Below, in pieces: positions 18,362 to 28,053 of a stretch of DNA of 64,000 bases. Below the pieces are notes generated by a model. That model did not search any database and was not told where the DNA came from. It was given only the letters and a program-made list of their open reading frames with translations. Origin of the DNA: Pseudohoeflea suaedae (GTDB lineage: Bacteria; Pseudomonadota; Alphaproteobacteria; Rhizobiales; Rhizobiaceae); the NCBI RefSeq assembly GCF_004354915.1, contig NZ_SMSI01000001.1:1922001-1986000 (forward strand), given 5' to 3'. The first letter of the stretch is position 1, and each line of letters opens with the position of its first letter. The position numbers and the translations under genes were made by a program.

Positions 18362-19155
18362 ACGCGCCGGTCTTCAGCGTCCATCCGGACGAGTTCGCCG
18401 GCCGCCGTGTCCTGGTGACCGGAGGCTCGAAGGGTGCGGGTGCGGCAATCGTCCGCCGCTTCGCCGCAGCCGGCGCGCGCGTGGCCACCGAGGCGCGTTC
18501 CGCGGTATCGGACAGCCCCGCCGAACTGTTCGTCGCTGCCGATCTGACACAGGAAAGCGGCATTTCGGCCCTTGCCGGGAAAGTTCAGGCCGAGTTTGGC
18601 GGCGTCGATATCATCGTTCACTGCCTGGGCGGTTCGGCTGCGCCTGGGGGAGGCTTTCGGGCTGCGACCGAGAATGTCTGGCAGGACGACTTTTCGCTCA
18701 ATCTCTGGCCTGCGGTCCGCCTGGACCGGCTTCTGGTTCCCGCCATGATCGCGCGGCGCGAGGGGGCCATCGTCCACGTCGCGTCGATCCAGCACCGCCT
18801 CCCGCTCCACGATTCGACCACGCCCTATGCTGCGGCCAAAGCGGCGCTCGTCAGCTATTCGAAATCGCTTTCCAAGGAACTCGGTCCGCTCGGCGTGAGG
18901 GTCAACAGCGTCTCGCCGGGTTGGATCCGCACCGATGCGGCCGACCGGATGGTCGAGCGACTTGCGCGAAGCGGCGGTACGGACGAGGCGACGGCGCGGC
19001 AGGGGATTATGGATGCCCTGGGCGGCATTTCGATCGGACGTCCGGCCTGGCCGGAGGAGATCGCGGAGCTGGTGGCGTTCCTGGTCTCGCCGCGTGCGTC
19101 CGCCATCCACGGCGCCGATCACGTCATCGACGGCGGAACGATCCCCGTCGTGTGA
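18358..19155 (+). CDS. Short-chain dehydrogenase/reductase (SDR)
   Basis: 265 residues, classical SDR. The cofactor loop TGGSKGAGAAIV is near residue 22. The catalytic Ser is in HVASIQHRLP and the YxxxK pair in PYAAAKAALV. The C-terminal SAIHGADHVIDGG is the family ending. The acidic/arginine pattern after strand 2 (ATEARS) suits NADP. Co-translated with the NTF2-like protein; possibly a detoxification or ketone-reduction module under the HxlR regulator, which is inference. Confidence 0.92.
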   Translation: MNAPVFSVHPDEFAGRRVLVTGGSKGAGAAIVRRFAAAGARVATEARSAVSDSPAELFVAADLTQESGISALAGKVQAEFGGVDIIVHCLGGSAAPGGGFRAATENVWQDDFSLNLWPAVRLDRLLVPAMIARREGAIVHVASIQHRLPLHDSTTPYAAAKAALVSYSKSLSKELGPLGVRVNSVSPGWIRTDAADRMVERLARSGGTDEATARQGIMDALGGISIGRPAWPEEIAELVAFLVSPRASAIHGADHVIDGGTIPVV

Positions 19156-20991
19156 TCAGGCGCGCACCCGCACATAGGAACCGGGTGCGTCCTCGATCGG
19201 ATTGACCTTGCCGCCGCCGGGTTCGCGGGCCGGCACGGTCTTGTCGTTCTGCGCCACGATCCAGTCGTGCCAGTGCGGCCACCAGGAGCCGGGCGTTTCG
19301 GTCGCGCCGGCCACCCAGTCGTCGAATTCGCCGTCGGGCGGACCGTCGGTCCAGTACTGGTACTTGCCCGAGGACGGCGGATTGACGACGCCTGCAATAT
19401 GGCCCGAGCCCGCCATCACATAGGTCACCTCGCCGCCGAACAGTTTCGAGCCGACATAGGCCGAGCGGGCAGGGGCGATATGGTCTTCCCTGGCCGCGAG
19501 ATTGTAGACCGGGATTTTCACGTCCTTCAGGTTCAGCGTGTGGCCGGCCAGCTTCATCCTGCCCTCGGCAAGATTGTTCTCGAGATAGCAATTGCGCAGG
19601 TAGAAGGAGTGGTTGGCCGCCGGCATCCGGGTCGAATCGGAGTTCCAGTACAACAGGTCGAAGGGCATCGGATCCTTGCCCTTGAGATAGTTGTTCACGA
19701 CATAGGGCCAGATCAGGTCCGAGGCGCGCAGCATGTTGAACGCCGTCGCCATCTGCGAACCCTCGAGATAGCCGGTCCGCTTCATCGACGCTTCGAGCGC
19801 GGAGATCTGCTCCTCGTCGACAAAGACCTTCAGATCGCCCGCATGGGTGAAGTCGGTCTGGGTGGTGAAGAAGGTGACGGTGGCGATCCGCTTGTCCTTC
19901 TCGCTGGCGTGGAGCGCCAGCGTGGCAGCCAGCAACGTGCCGCCGACGCAATAGCCGATGGCGTTCACCTTGTGGCTGTCGGTCACCTTCTCGATGGTGT
20001 CGAGGGCAAAGCCGATGCCTTCGCGCGCGTAGGATTCCCAGTCCTTCTCCGCATGCCTCTCATCCGGGTTGACCCAGGAAATGACGAATACGGTGTGGCC
20101 CTGCTCGACCGCCCATTTGATGAAGGATTTCTTCGGGTTGAGGTCGAGAATGTAGAACTTGTTGATCCATGGCGGCACGATGAGGAGAGGCCGCTTGAGA
20201 ACCTGCTCGGTCGCCGGATCGTACTGGAGGATCTGGCAGATCTCGTTCTCGGCGATCACCTTGCCGGGTGTGAGCGCCATGTTTTCGCCGACCTTGAATT
20301 TGGATGCGTCCGACTGGCGCAGCTTGAGCTGTCCGCCGCCCGCCGCGATATCCTCGGCAAGCATGTGCATGCCGCGCACGAGATTGCCGCCATTCTCGGC
20401 GACCGTCTCCTTGTAGAGCTCGGGGTTCGTCAGCAGGAAGTTCGCCGGTGACAGCGCGCTGGTCATCTGCCGGAGATAGAATTCGGCCTTGTGGCGGGTT
20501 CGCGCGTCCAGACCGTCGGCGCGGGTGACCAGCCGCTCCGCCCATCCGGAGGTGAGATGGTAGGCGTTGCGCAGGAAGTCGAAGAACGGATTGGCATCCC
20601 AGTCGGGATCGGTGAACCGCTTGTCGGGCTTGCCGGGAGGTGTTTCCCCCTCCGCCTGCTGTTCGCCCGACAATTTGTGCATCGAGCGCGACCAGAGGCT
20701 GAAATAGCCGGTCAGCAGTTCGGTCTGCGCGGCAACCGCGCGCTTGGGGTCGGACAGCCAGTATTCGCCGACCTTGGAGAATGTCTTGACCATGTCGGCC
20801 ATCGGCGCGGAATAGGCATCGGTGACCTCGCCCTTTTCACGGGGCTCCACCCAGGCCGAAGCGGCCATGCCGAGCTCTTCGAGCATATGCGCGATGTTGT
20901 GGGCAAAGGCTTCCGGGTCTTTCACCACATAGGGTTCCATGTCCGGAATATTCGGCTTTTCCGCTTGCGCGCCGTCCTTCTCCTCGGCCAT
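19156..20991 (-). CDS. phaC: Class I polyhydroxyalkanoate synthase
   Basis: 611 residues. Polymerises 3-hydroxyacyl-CoA (mainly 3-hydroxybutyryl-CoA) into storage granules. The lipase-like box with cysteine nucleophile reads GYCVGG; the catalytic Asp is in AREDHIAP and the His in [12 protein letters not shown]. The segments [14 protein letters not shown] and [14 protein letters not shown] are typical of class I. Start taken at MAEEKDG; an upstream in-frame Met adds 21 unlikely residues. The stop directly follows the SDR stop on the other strand. No phaA, phaB or phasin gene is in the window. Confidence 0.96.
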   Translation of the reverse strand: MAEEKDGAQAEKPNIPDMEPYVVKDPEAFAHNIAHMLEELGMAASAWVEPREKGEVTDAYSAPMADMVKTFSKVGEYWLSDPKRAVAAQTELLTGYFSLWSRSMHKLSGEQQAEGETPPGKPDKRFTDPDWDANPFFDFLRNAYHLTSGWAERLVTRADGLDARTRHKAEFYLRQMTSALSPANFLLTNPELYKETVAENGGNLVRGMHMLAEDIAAGGGQLKLRQSDASKFKVGENMALTPGKVIAENEICQILQYDPATEQVLKRPLLIVPPWINKFYILDLNPKKSFIKWAVEQGHTVFVISWVNPDERHAEKDWESYAREGIGFALDTIEKVTDSHKVNAIGYCVGGTLLAATLALHASEKDKRIATVTFFTTQTDFTHAGDLKVFVDEEQISALEASMKRTGYLEGSQMATAFNMLRASDLIWPYVVNNYLKGKDPMPFDLLYWNSDSTRMPAANHSFYLRNCYLENNLAEGRMKLAGHTLNLKDVKIPVYNLAAREDHIAPARSAYVGSKLFGGEVTYVMAGSGHIAGVVNPPSSGKYQYWTDGPPDGEFDDWVAGATETPGSWWPHWHDWIVAQNDKTVPAREPGGGKVNPIEDAPGSYVRVRA

Positions 20992-21169
20992 GTTCGTCTC
21001 CCTGTTCCCCTTTATCACGGATCTCGCGTCCGTTTGGAAAATATCCCGTTGCATTTTTGCAGATTATATCGACTTGAAAAGGCCTTATATGATTTCAATC
21101 ATGTATACTTTAGGTACGGCGCGATGGTGTCATTTGCATGACCCAGCGTTGAAACCGGAGAGAACGGCT

Positions 21170-21631
21170 GTGACGTCGAGACTGAAAAACCTGGCTGCGA
21201 TATCTGGCATGGCCTGCTTCACGGCGCTCGCGGGATGTCAGACGGCCTCGCTCGAGGACGCGGCACCCAAAAGCGTGCCTGCTTCTGCCGGGCCTGCGCA
21301 GACGACCAACATCGCGACCGACAACAATATCCGCATCATTTCACCGGTGCCGATTCCCGGCAGGAAGGTCGACGATATCGAGCGTCAGCAATTCGTCCAG
21401 GACCGGATTGCCCAGGACGGAAACTATCCGGCAGTCGGTGTCGATCGGGAAGCCGCCATGGCCCAGTTGTCGCCGGCCCAGGCGCAGGCTCTCGAACAGG
21501 AATTCCGCCAGTATCGGGGGGGTGCGAAGGCCGCCGCCTCGACGGAGGAGGAATACCGCCGCAGGCTTGCGGAATTGCGTCAGACCGCGCAGACCCACGC
21601 CCGGGACGCGGAGAGGGAAATCGAGAACTAG
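21170..21631 (+). CDS. Putative lipoprotein of unknown function
   Basis: 153 residues from a GTG start with GGAG nine bases upstream. A signal peptide with lipobox (FTALAGC) predicts acylation at Cys22 and a periplasmic protein. The mature part is polar, with DIERQQFVQDRIAQDGNYPAVG and a C-terminal helical, arginine/glutamate-rich stretch likely to be a coiled coil. No enzymatic motif. Frames upstream of the GTG run antisense into phaC and are not coding. Confidence 0.78.
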   Translation: MTSRLKNLAAISGMACFTALAGCQTASLEDAAPKSVPASAGPAQTTNIATDNNIRIISPVPIPGRKVDDIERQQFVQDRIAQDGNYPAVGVDREAAMAQLSPAQAQALEQEFRQYRGGAKAAASTEEEYRRRLAELRQTAQTHARDAEREIEN

Positions 21632-21724
21632 CGCTTGCAAAACAGGCGTTTTGGCCGCAAACCAGTGTCATTGTTCCGCCACGTGATCGGAACCGTCGTC
21701 TCCAAACCGAGCAAGAGATCTACG

Positions 21725-22945
21725 ATGGAAGAGTTTCACAAGATCCGGCGTTTGCCGCCCTACGTCTTCGAGCAGGTCAACCGGCTTAAGGCGACGGCGC
21801 GAGCCGGTGGAGCCGACATCATCGATCTCGGCATGGGTAACCCGGACCTGCCGACGCCGAAAGCCATCGTCGACAAGCTGGTCGAGGTCGTCCAGGATCC
21901 GCGCACTCACCGCTATTCGACGTCGCGCGGCATTCCGGGGCTGCGTCGCGCCCAGGCGAAATATTACGAGCGACGGTTCGGCGTTAAGTTGAACCCTGAT
22001 ACCCAGGTGGTCGCCACCATGGGCTCGAAGGAAGGGTTCGCCAACATGGCCCAGGCCATCACTGCGCCGGGCGATGTGGTTCTGTGTCCCAACCCCACCT
22101 ATCCCATCCACATGTTCGGCTTCATCATGTCCGGCGGCGTGGTCCGCTCGATCGACGTGACCCCGGACGAGGGCTTTTTCCGTGCGCTCGATCGCGCCGT
22201 GCGCCATTCGATCCCCAAGCCGCTGGCCCTCATTCTCAACTATCCGTCGAACCCGACGGCGATGGTCGCGACATTCGACTTCTACAAGGAAGTCGTCGCG
22301 TTTGCCCGCAAGCACGACATCATCATCCTGTCCGATCTCGCCTATTCGGAGATCTATTTCGACGATACGCCGCCGCCGTCGGTTCTCGAGGTTCCGGGCG
22401 CCATAGACGTCTGCGTCGAGTTCACCTCGATGTCGAAGACCTTCTCGATGCCGGGCTGGCGGATGGGATTTGCCGTCGGCAACGAGCGCCTGATTTCGGC
22501 TCTCACCCGCGTCAAATCCTATCTCGACTATGGTGCCTTCACCCCGATCCAGGTGGCCGCCACGGCCGCTCTCAATGGTGACGGTTCCGAGATCGATGAA
22601 GTCCGCGAGGTCTACAAGAAGCGTCGCGACGTGATGGTCGAGGCCTTCGGCAAGGCCGGATGGGACATTCCGCCGCCGCCCGCCACCATGTTTGCCTGGT
22701 GCCCGATCCCCGAAGCTTTCCGCGAGATGGGCTCTCTCGAGTTCTCCAAGCTGCTGGTCGAAAAGGCCGACGTGGCGGTCGCGCCTGGCGTCGGCTTCGG
22801 CGAGCATGGCGACAATCATGTTCGCATCGCGCTGGTCGAGAACGAGCACCGCATTCGCCAGGCGGCGCGCAACATCAAGCGCTTCCTGTCGTCTGCGACC
22901 GGCTCGGACGACGACAACGTCGTCCAGTTCAACGCCCGCCGCTGA
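21725..22945 (+). CDS. Class I/II PLP-dependent aminotransferase (AlaC / LL-DAP aminotransferase-like)
   Basis: 406 residues. PLP-binding features are in order: DLGMGNPDLPTPK at the N-terminus, the NYPSNPTA loop, SDLAYSEIYFDD with the pyridine-nitrogen Asp, and the Schiff-base Lys in SMSKTFSMPGWR. By family it transfers amino groups to pyruvate or related keto acids. It is immediately upstream of homoserine dehydrogenase in the same direction, consistent with aspartate-family or alanine metabolism. It ends DDDNVVQFNARR. Confidence 0.9.
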   Translation: MEEFHKIRRLPPYVFEQVNRLKATARAGGADIIDLGMGNPDLPTPKAIVDKLVEVVQDPRTHRYSTSRGIPGLRRAQAKYYERRFGVKLNPDTQVVATMGSKEGFANMAQAITAPGDVVLCPNPTYPIHMFGFIMSGGVVRSIDVTPDEGFFRALDRAVRHSIPKPLALILNYPSNPTAMVATFDFYKEVVAFARKHDIIILSDLAYSEIYFDDTPPPSVLEVPGAIDVCVEFTSMSKTFSMPGWRMGFAVGNERLISALTRVKSYLDYGAFTPIQVAATAALNGDGSEIDEVREVYKKRRDVMVEAFGKAGWDIPPPPATMFAWCPIPEAFREMGSLEFSKLLVEKADVAVAPGVGFGEHGDNHVRIALVENEHRIRQAARNIKRFLSSATGSDDDNVVQFNARR

Positions 22946-23055
22946 GCCGCCTCGAACCGGAGCCCGTTGACCCGCAACGGGCAGGGGGCTAAACCCGCGA
23001 CCGGATCAAGGGCGCGGGCTTACGCGGCCGTAATCGGAACATGTTGGGATAAGTC

Positions 23056-24366
23056 ATGACGCAAGCGCTCAAGGTCGGCATCGCCGGACTGGGAACGGTA
23101 GGCGCGGCGCTCTTCAGAGCGATCGTTTCACGCCACAAACTTCTGGCCGATACGTGTGGACGCGAGATCACCGTCAGCGCAGTTTGCGCGCGCGACAAGA
23201 CCCGCGATCGCGGCATCGATCTCTCCGGTGTGGAATGGTTCGACGATCCGGCCGAATTGGCCCGCAAGGGCGATATCGACGTCTTCGTCGAACTGATCGG
23301 CGGCGAGGGCGATCCGGCCCATTCCTGCGTTGCAGCCGCCCTTGCGCGTGGAATTCATGTCGTGACCGCCAACAAGGCGCTGCTCGCCAGGCATGGCGTG
23401 GAACTGGCCGAAGTGGCCGAGGAAGCAGGCGTCCTTCTCAATTTCGAGGCAGCGGTCGCCGGCGGCATTCCCGTCATCAAGGCGCTGCGCGAGAGCCTGA
23501 CCGGCAATTCGATCAGCCGCGTCTATGGTATCCTGAACGGAACCTGCAATTACATCCTGACCCGGATGCAGAAGGAAAACATGGGCTTTGACGAGTGCCT
23601 CGCCGAAGCCCAGCGCCTCGGTTACGCCGAAGCCGACCCGACCTTCGACATCGGCGGTTTCGATACCGCGCACAAGCTTTCCATTCTGACGAGCCTGGCT
23701 TTCGGTACCCGCATTGCCTCCGACGAGGTTTACGTCGAAGGCATCACCAATATCTCGATCGAGGATATTCACGCCGCCGAAGAGCTCGGCTACCGCATCA
23801 AGCTGCTCGGCGTCGCCCAGCGCACCTCGACAGGCATCGAGCAGCGCGTCCATCCGACCATGGTTCCGCTCGGTTCGATGATCGCCGAGGTCGACAGCGT
23901 GACGAATGCCGTCACCATCGAGGCTGACATCCTGGGAGAGCTGATGCTGTCCGGTCCCGGTGCCGGCGGCGATGCCACGGCATCCGCTGTCCTCGGCGAC
24001 ATTGCCGATATCGCCAAGTCGCGCCCCGGCCACCAGCACGGTCCCGCGCTCGGTCGTCCGGCGAAATATCTCGAGCCTTACACCCAGGCGCAGATGCGCA
24101 GCCATGAGGGCGGGTATTTCATTTCGCTCAAGGTCGAGGATCGCGTCGGCGTTTTTGCCGCGATTGCCGCGCAGATGTCGAAGAACGGCATATCGCTCGA
24201 ATCCATTGTCCAGCGCCCGGCCAACGGCTCGGATCTGAAGACCGTGATCCTGGTCACCCACGCCACCACGGAGGCATCGGTGCGCGAGGCCGTGGAGGGC
24301 GTCCGCGGCGAAGGCTATGTCAATGGCGAGCCGCAAGTCATCCGCATCGAGCGCACGAAGCAGTAA
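23056..24366 (+). CDS. hom: Homoserine dehydrogenase
   Basis: 436 residues. Reduces aspartate semialdehyde to homoserine, the branch point to threonine and methionine. The N-terminal Rossmann loop is GIAGLGTVGAALF. The catalytic region includes NKALLARHG, the GILNGTCNYILTRM signature and EADPTFDIGGFDTAHK. The C-terminal ACT domain (RVGVFAAIAAQMSKNGIS) provides feedback control, as in other long Hom proteins. A GCCCGTTG/CAACGGGC hairpin lies in the leader near 22963-22983. Confidence 0.97.
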   Translation: MTQALKVGIAGLGTVGAALFRAIVSRHKLLADTCGREITVSAVCARDKTRDRGIDLSGVEWFDDPAELARKGDIDVFVELIGGEGDPAHSCVAAALARGIHVVTANKALLARHGVELAEVAEEAGVLLNFEAAVAGGIPVIKALRESLTGNSISRVYGILNGTCNYILTRMQKENMGFDECLAEAQRLGYAEADPTFDIGGFDTAHKLSILTSLAFGTRIASDEVYVEGITNISIEDIHAAEELGYRIKLLGVAQRTSTGIEQRVHPTMVPLGSMIAEVDSVTNAVTIEADILGELMLSGPGAGGDATASAVLGDIADIAKSRPGHQHGPALGRPAKYLEPYTQAQMRSHEGGYFISLKVEDRVGVFAAIAAQMSKNGISLESIVQRPANGSDLKTVILVTHATTEASVREAVEGVRGEGYVNGEPQVIRIERTKQ

Positions 24367-24569
24367 AGCTTCGCTTCCCGAGAGTGGGGTCCGGGGGCTG
24401 ACAGGCCATCCGGGCTCTAATCGATTTAGTCCGGGAAACCCCTCAACAAACGGAAATCAAACGGCTTTTTTCGCCTGTTTGTCATTGCGCAGACCGGTGA
24501 TGCCGCTATAAGCCTGCGCAATCGGCGTCACTGCCGGTGCAATGCCCGTTGCTTTTCCAAGAGGGTCTC

Positions 24570-25553
24570 ATGGCAGACAAGCATTCCCAGTCCAGCAGTC
24601 TTGATCGCATTCTCACGCTTGAGATTGCCCGTGTGACGGAGCGCGCCGCAGTGGCCGCAGCGCGCCTGCGCGGACGCGGCGACGAGAAGGCCGCCGACCA
24701 GGTGGCCGTGGACGCCATGCGTCAGGAACTCAACCGGCTGCCGATCGACGGCACGGTGGTAATCGGCGAAGGCGAGCGCGACGAGGCGCCGATGCTCTAT
24801 ATCGGCGAGGAAGTCGGCACCAAGGACGGGGCTGCCGTCGATATCGCGCTCGATCCGCTCGAGGGCACGACGATCTGCGCCAAGAACCTGCCGAATTCGC
24901 TGGCCGTCATCGCCATCGCCGAAAAGGGGAGCCTTCTCTACGCGCCCGACGTCTACATGGAGAAGGTCGCAATCGGCCCCGGCTATCCGCCCAATACCGT
25001 TGCCCTGGATGCGACCCCGACCGACAACGTCAATTCCGTTGCCAGGGCCAAGGGTGTCGAGCCTCACGAGATCACTGTCTGCATTCTCGATCGTCCCCGC
25101 CACGCCAAGCTGATCGAGGAAGTGCGTGCGACCGGCGCCGCCATTCGGCTGATCGGCGATGGCGACGTCGCCGGCATCATCCACACGACCGATCCCGATG
25201 AAACGGGCATCGACCTCTATCTGGGTATCGGCGGCGCGCCCGAAGGCGTGCTCGCGGCGGCCGCTCTGCGTTGCATTGGCGGCCAGATGGAAGGCAGGCT
25301 GCAGCTCAATACGCCCGAGAAGGTCGCGCGCGCGGCCAAGATGGGCATTACCGATCCGAACAAGATCTACCGGATGGAAGAGATGGCGAAGGGCGACGTG
25401 CTGTTCTCGGCAACCGGCGTGACCGACGGCAATCTTCTCGCCGGCGTGAAGTTCGCCCGCGACGCGATCTCCACTCACACGATCGTCATGCGCTCCTCGT
25501 CCAAGACCGTCCGCGAAATCAAGGCGCGTCACCAGGATCTGACGAAATTCTGA
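24570..25553 (+). CDS. glpX: Class II fructose-1,6-bisphosphatase
   Basis: 327 residues. Hydrolyses fructose-1,6-bisphosphate in gluconeogenesis. The metal-binding signatures are GEGERDEAPMLYIGEE and IALDPLEGTT, with DGNLLAGVKF near the C-terminus. Start chosen at MADKHSQSSS after GAGGG; the upstream in-frame Met adds an unlike extension. It follows hom by about 200 bases and has its own terminator. Confidence 0.95.
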   Translation: MADKHSQSSSLDRILTLEIARVTERAAVAAARLRGRGDEKAADQVAVDAMRQELNRLPIDGTVVIGEGERDEAPMLYIGEEVGTKDGAAVDIALDPLEGTTICAKNLPNSLAVIAIAEKGSLLYAPDVYMEKVAIGPGYPPNTVALDATPTDNVNSVARAKGVEPHEITVCILDRPRHAKLIEEVRATGAAIRLIGDGDVAGIIHTTDPDETGIDLYLGIGGAPEGVLAAAALRCIGGQMEGRLQLNTPEKVARAAKMGITDPNKIYRMEEMAKGDVLFSATGVTDGNLLAGVKFARDAISTHTIVMRSSSKTVREIKARHQDLTKF

Positions 25554-25585
25554 TTGCCGGGTTCGAGCCGGTCGACAGGTGGAAA

Positions 25586-25609
25586 CGGGCGCTATCGGCG
25601 CCCGCTTTT
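25586..25609 (+). terminator. Intrinsic terminator of glpX
   Basis: CGGGCGC/GCGCCCG stem with a five-base loop followed by CTTTTC, about 33 bases after the stop. Confidence 0.8.
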
Positions 25610-25717
25610 CGTTTCCGGCCTGTGGATGAGTTGCCGAGCCTTTGTTCCGGCGCTGTCGTGCTTTAAGAGATTGGGGCGCGGATGAACCGCGGGCTTCAGG
25701 GGTAGTAACAGGTGCCG

Positions 25718-27514
25718 ATGTCACTGGCTGGCGAGCCGCAACGTGCATTTCTGGGCGTCGAGAAATCGCTCTCGGAGCAGGGCTGGATCGCCCGGCTCGA
25801 CCCCGCCGGTGAAAACCGTGCCATCGCCATTTCCCAGACGACCGGCCTTCCCGACATCATTGCCCGCGTTCTCGCCGCCCGCGGGGTCGGACGCGAGGAT
25901 GCGGAACGGTTTCTCGATCCCGCCATCAAGGATCTGATGCCGAACCCTTCGACGCTCGTCGATTGCGATCTGGCTGCAAGCCGCATCGTCGAGGCGATCG
26001 CGCGCAAGCAGAAGGTGATCGTCTTCGGGGACTACGATGTCGACGGCGCGGCGTCCTCCGCGCTCATGTTCCGCTTCCTGCGGGCTTATGGCATCGAGGC
26101 GGAAATCTACATTCCCGACCGCATCTTCGAGGGCTACGGGCCAAATCCCAACGCCATCAACGAGCTGATCGACCGGGGGGCCGAGCTCATCATCACCGTC
26201 GACTGCGGCTCGACCAGTTTCGAGGCGCTCAAGGTGGCCGCCGGGCGCAGGATCGATGTCGTTGTCATCGATCACCACCAGGTCGGCACCGAGCTTCCGG
26301 AGTGTTCGGCCCTCGTGAACCCCAATCGCGAGGATGATCTGACCGGTCTCGGTCATCTCTGCGCCGCCGGTGTGGTCTTCATGGTGCTCGTCAATGCCGC
26401 CCGCATGATCCGCAGCCGCCCGGAGATAGAGGGCGGCATCGATCTGCTCTCGCAGCTTGATCTGGTGGCTCTCGCCACGGTCTGCGACGTGGTGCCGCTC
26501 AAGGGATTGAACCGGGCTTTCGTCGTCAAGGGACTTTTGGCTGCGCGCCTGATGCATAATGAGGGGCTCGCCGCGCTGATCCGCAAGGTCGGCGTCAGCG
26601 GGCCGGTCAGCCCCTATCATTTCGGTTTTCTCATCGGCCCGCGGATCAATGCCGGCGGCCGTATCGGCGATGCGGCATTGGGCTCCCACCTCCTCACGAT
26701 CGAGGACGCCTCGGAAGCAGACATGATCGCCGCGCGCCTCGACGATCTCAATCGCGAGCGCCAGGCGATCGAGACGGCCATGCTGGAAGAAGCGATGGCG
26801 GAGGTCGAGGCCGAGATCGGCGCGGGCGAGGGGCCCGCCGTCATCATCACCGAGAAGAGGGGCTGGCATCCGGGCATCGTCGGGCTGATCGCTGCCCGGC
26901 TCAAGGAGCGCTACCGCCGTCCCGCATTCGCCATCGCCTTCGATGCCAACGGCAAGGGATCCGGTTCGGGGCGGTCGATTCCCGGTTTCGACATCGGCCA
27001 TGTCGTGCGCGATGCCGTTGAGCTGGGCCTGCTCGAAAAGGGAGGCGGCCACGCCATGGCCGCCGGTCTGACCGTGCGCGAGGAAAAACTCGGCGCGCTC
27101 AGGTCGTTCTTCGAGGAAAAAGCCACAAGCGAGGTCACCAGGCTGCGCGACGGTCACCGGCTGAAGATCGACGCGGCACTCGCGGCCGCAGGCGCCAATC
27201 TCGATCTTGTCGACCTCATCGAGAAAGCCGGACCTTACGGGTCGGGCCATCCGCAGCCCGTTTTCGCCCTGCCGAACCATCTCCTGCGCGATGTCCGTGT
27301 GGTGGGCCAGAATCATCTCAAGATCACCATTGCGGGTGCCGATGGTCGCACGCTCAACGGGATTGCGTTCCGGGCCGCCGATTCGGCCATGGGGCGAGCG
27401 CTGCTCGACGGGCAGGGCATGACCTTCCATTTTGCCGGTACGATCTCGGCCGACTATTGGCAGGGCATCCGACGCGTACAGCTGCGCCTGCTCGACGCGG
27501 CGCCCGCGAAATAG
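25718..27514 (+). CDS. recJ: Single-stranded-DNA-specific exonuclease RecJ
   Basis: 598 residues. A 5'-to-3' ssDNA exonuclease for recombination and mismatch repair. DHH domain motifs: FGDYDVDGAASSA, the TVDCGS Asp/Cys, VIDHHQVG and, further on, LGHLCAAGVVF. The DHHA1 domain has GGGHAMAAGLT, and an OB-like C-terminus follows. The GTG two codons upstream is an alternative start. Confidence 0.95.
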   Translation: MSLAGEPQRAFLGVEKSLSEQGWIARLDPAGENRAIAISQTTGLPDIIARVLAARGVGREDAERFLDPAIKDLMPNPSTLVDCDLAASRIVEAIARKQKVIVFGDYDVDGAASSALMFRFLRAYGIEAEIYIPDRIFEGYGPNPNAINELIDRGAELIITVDCGSTSFEALKVAAGRRIDVVVIDHHQVGTELPECSALVNPNREDDLTGLGHLCAAGVVFMVLVNAARMIRSRPEIEGGIDLLSQLDLVALATVCDVVPLKGLNRAFVVKGLLAARLMHNEGLAALIRKVGVSGPVSPYHFGFLIGPRINAGGRIGDAALGSHLLTIEDASEADMIAARLDDLNRERQAIETAMLEEAMAEVEAEIGAGEGPAVIITEKRGWHPGIVGLIAARLKERYRRPAFAIAFDANGKGSGSGRSIPGFDIGHVVRDAVELGLLEKGGGHAMAAGLTVREEKLGALRSFFEEKATSEVTRLRDGHRLKIDAALAAAGANLDLVDLIEKAGPYGSGHPQPVFALPNHLLRDVRVVGQNHLKITIAGADGRTLNGIAFRAADSAMGRALLDGQGMTFHFAGTISADYWQGIRRVQLRLLDAAPAK

Positions 27515-27565
27515 CAGGCAGGACACCCGCAGGTTCAAGAAAGACCGGTCTGAAAGGGGAAGTGG

Positions 27566-27640
27566 TGGCACGCCCTAGGGGAGTCGAACCCCTCTTTCCA
27601 GAATGAAAATCTGGCGTCCTAACCGATAGACGAAGGGCGC
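27566..27640 (-). tRNA. tRNA-Glu(TTC), copy 1
   Basis: 75 nt on the minus strand with CCA encoded. Acceptor GCGCCCT/AGGGCGT, anticodon stem CCAGA/TCTGG with loop TTTTCAT (anticodon TTC). Confidence 0.96.
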
Positions 27641-27768
27641 GTGCGAGGCGACTTATAGTCAGGTTCCGGGTGATCCGCAAGCACGAAAACACCCGGTCAA
27701 AAAAGAAAATTGACCAACATTCGTATTGGCTTGCAGCGGAGTTTTAATGTGAAATGCGAGGGAAGTGG

Positions 27769-27843
27769 TGGCACGCCCTAGGGGAGTCGAACCCCTCTTT
27801 CCAGAATGAAAATCTGGCGTCCTAACCGATAGACGAAGGGCGC
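27769..27843 (-). tRNA. tRNA-Glu(TTC), copy 2
   Basis: Identical in sequence to the copy 203 bases to the left. The identity extends several bases to each side, including the GTGCGAGGCG upstream region, which indicates a tandem duplication. Confidence 0.96.
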
Positions 27844-28053
27844 GTGCGAGGCGTCTTATAGTCAGCAACCCGGTTCGCCGCAAGCACTGAATCGCATGAA
27901 AAGCAAAAAACTTGAAGGATTTCCACGATGCGCGCCGCAGCACGGCTGCGGAGGGGAAAGCTGAACAAAAACAACGGCAATCCCGGGGCGAGCAGCCGCC
28001 GGAAAGGCCAGTGATCGGGAGCGATGAACGGTTCTGAAGACGGTTGCCGGGAA

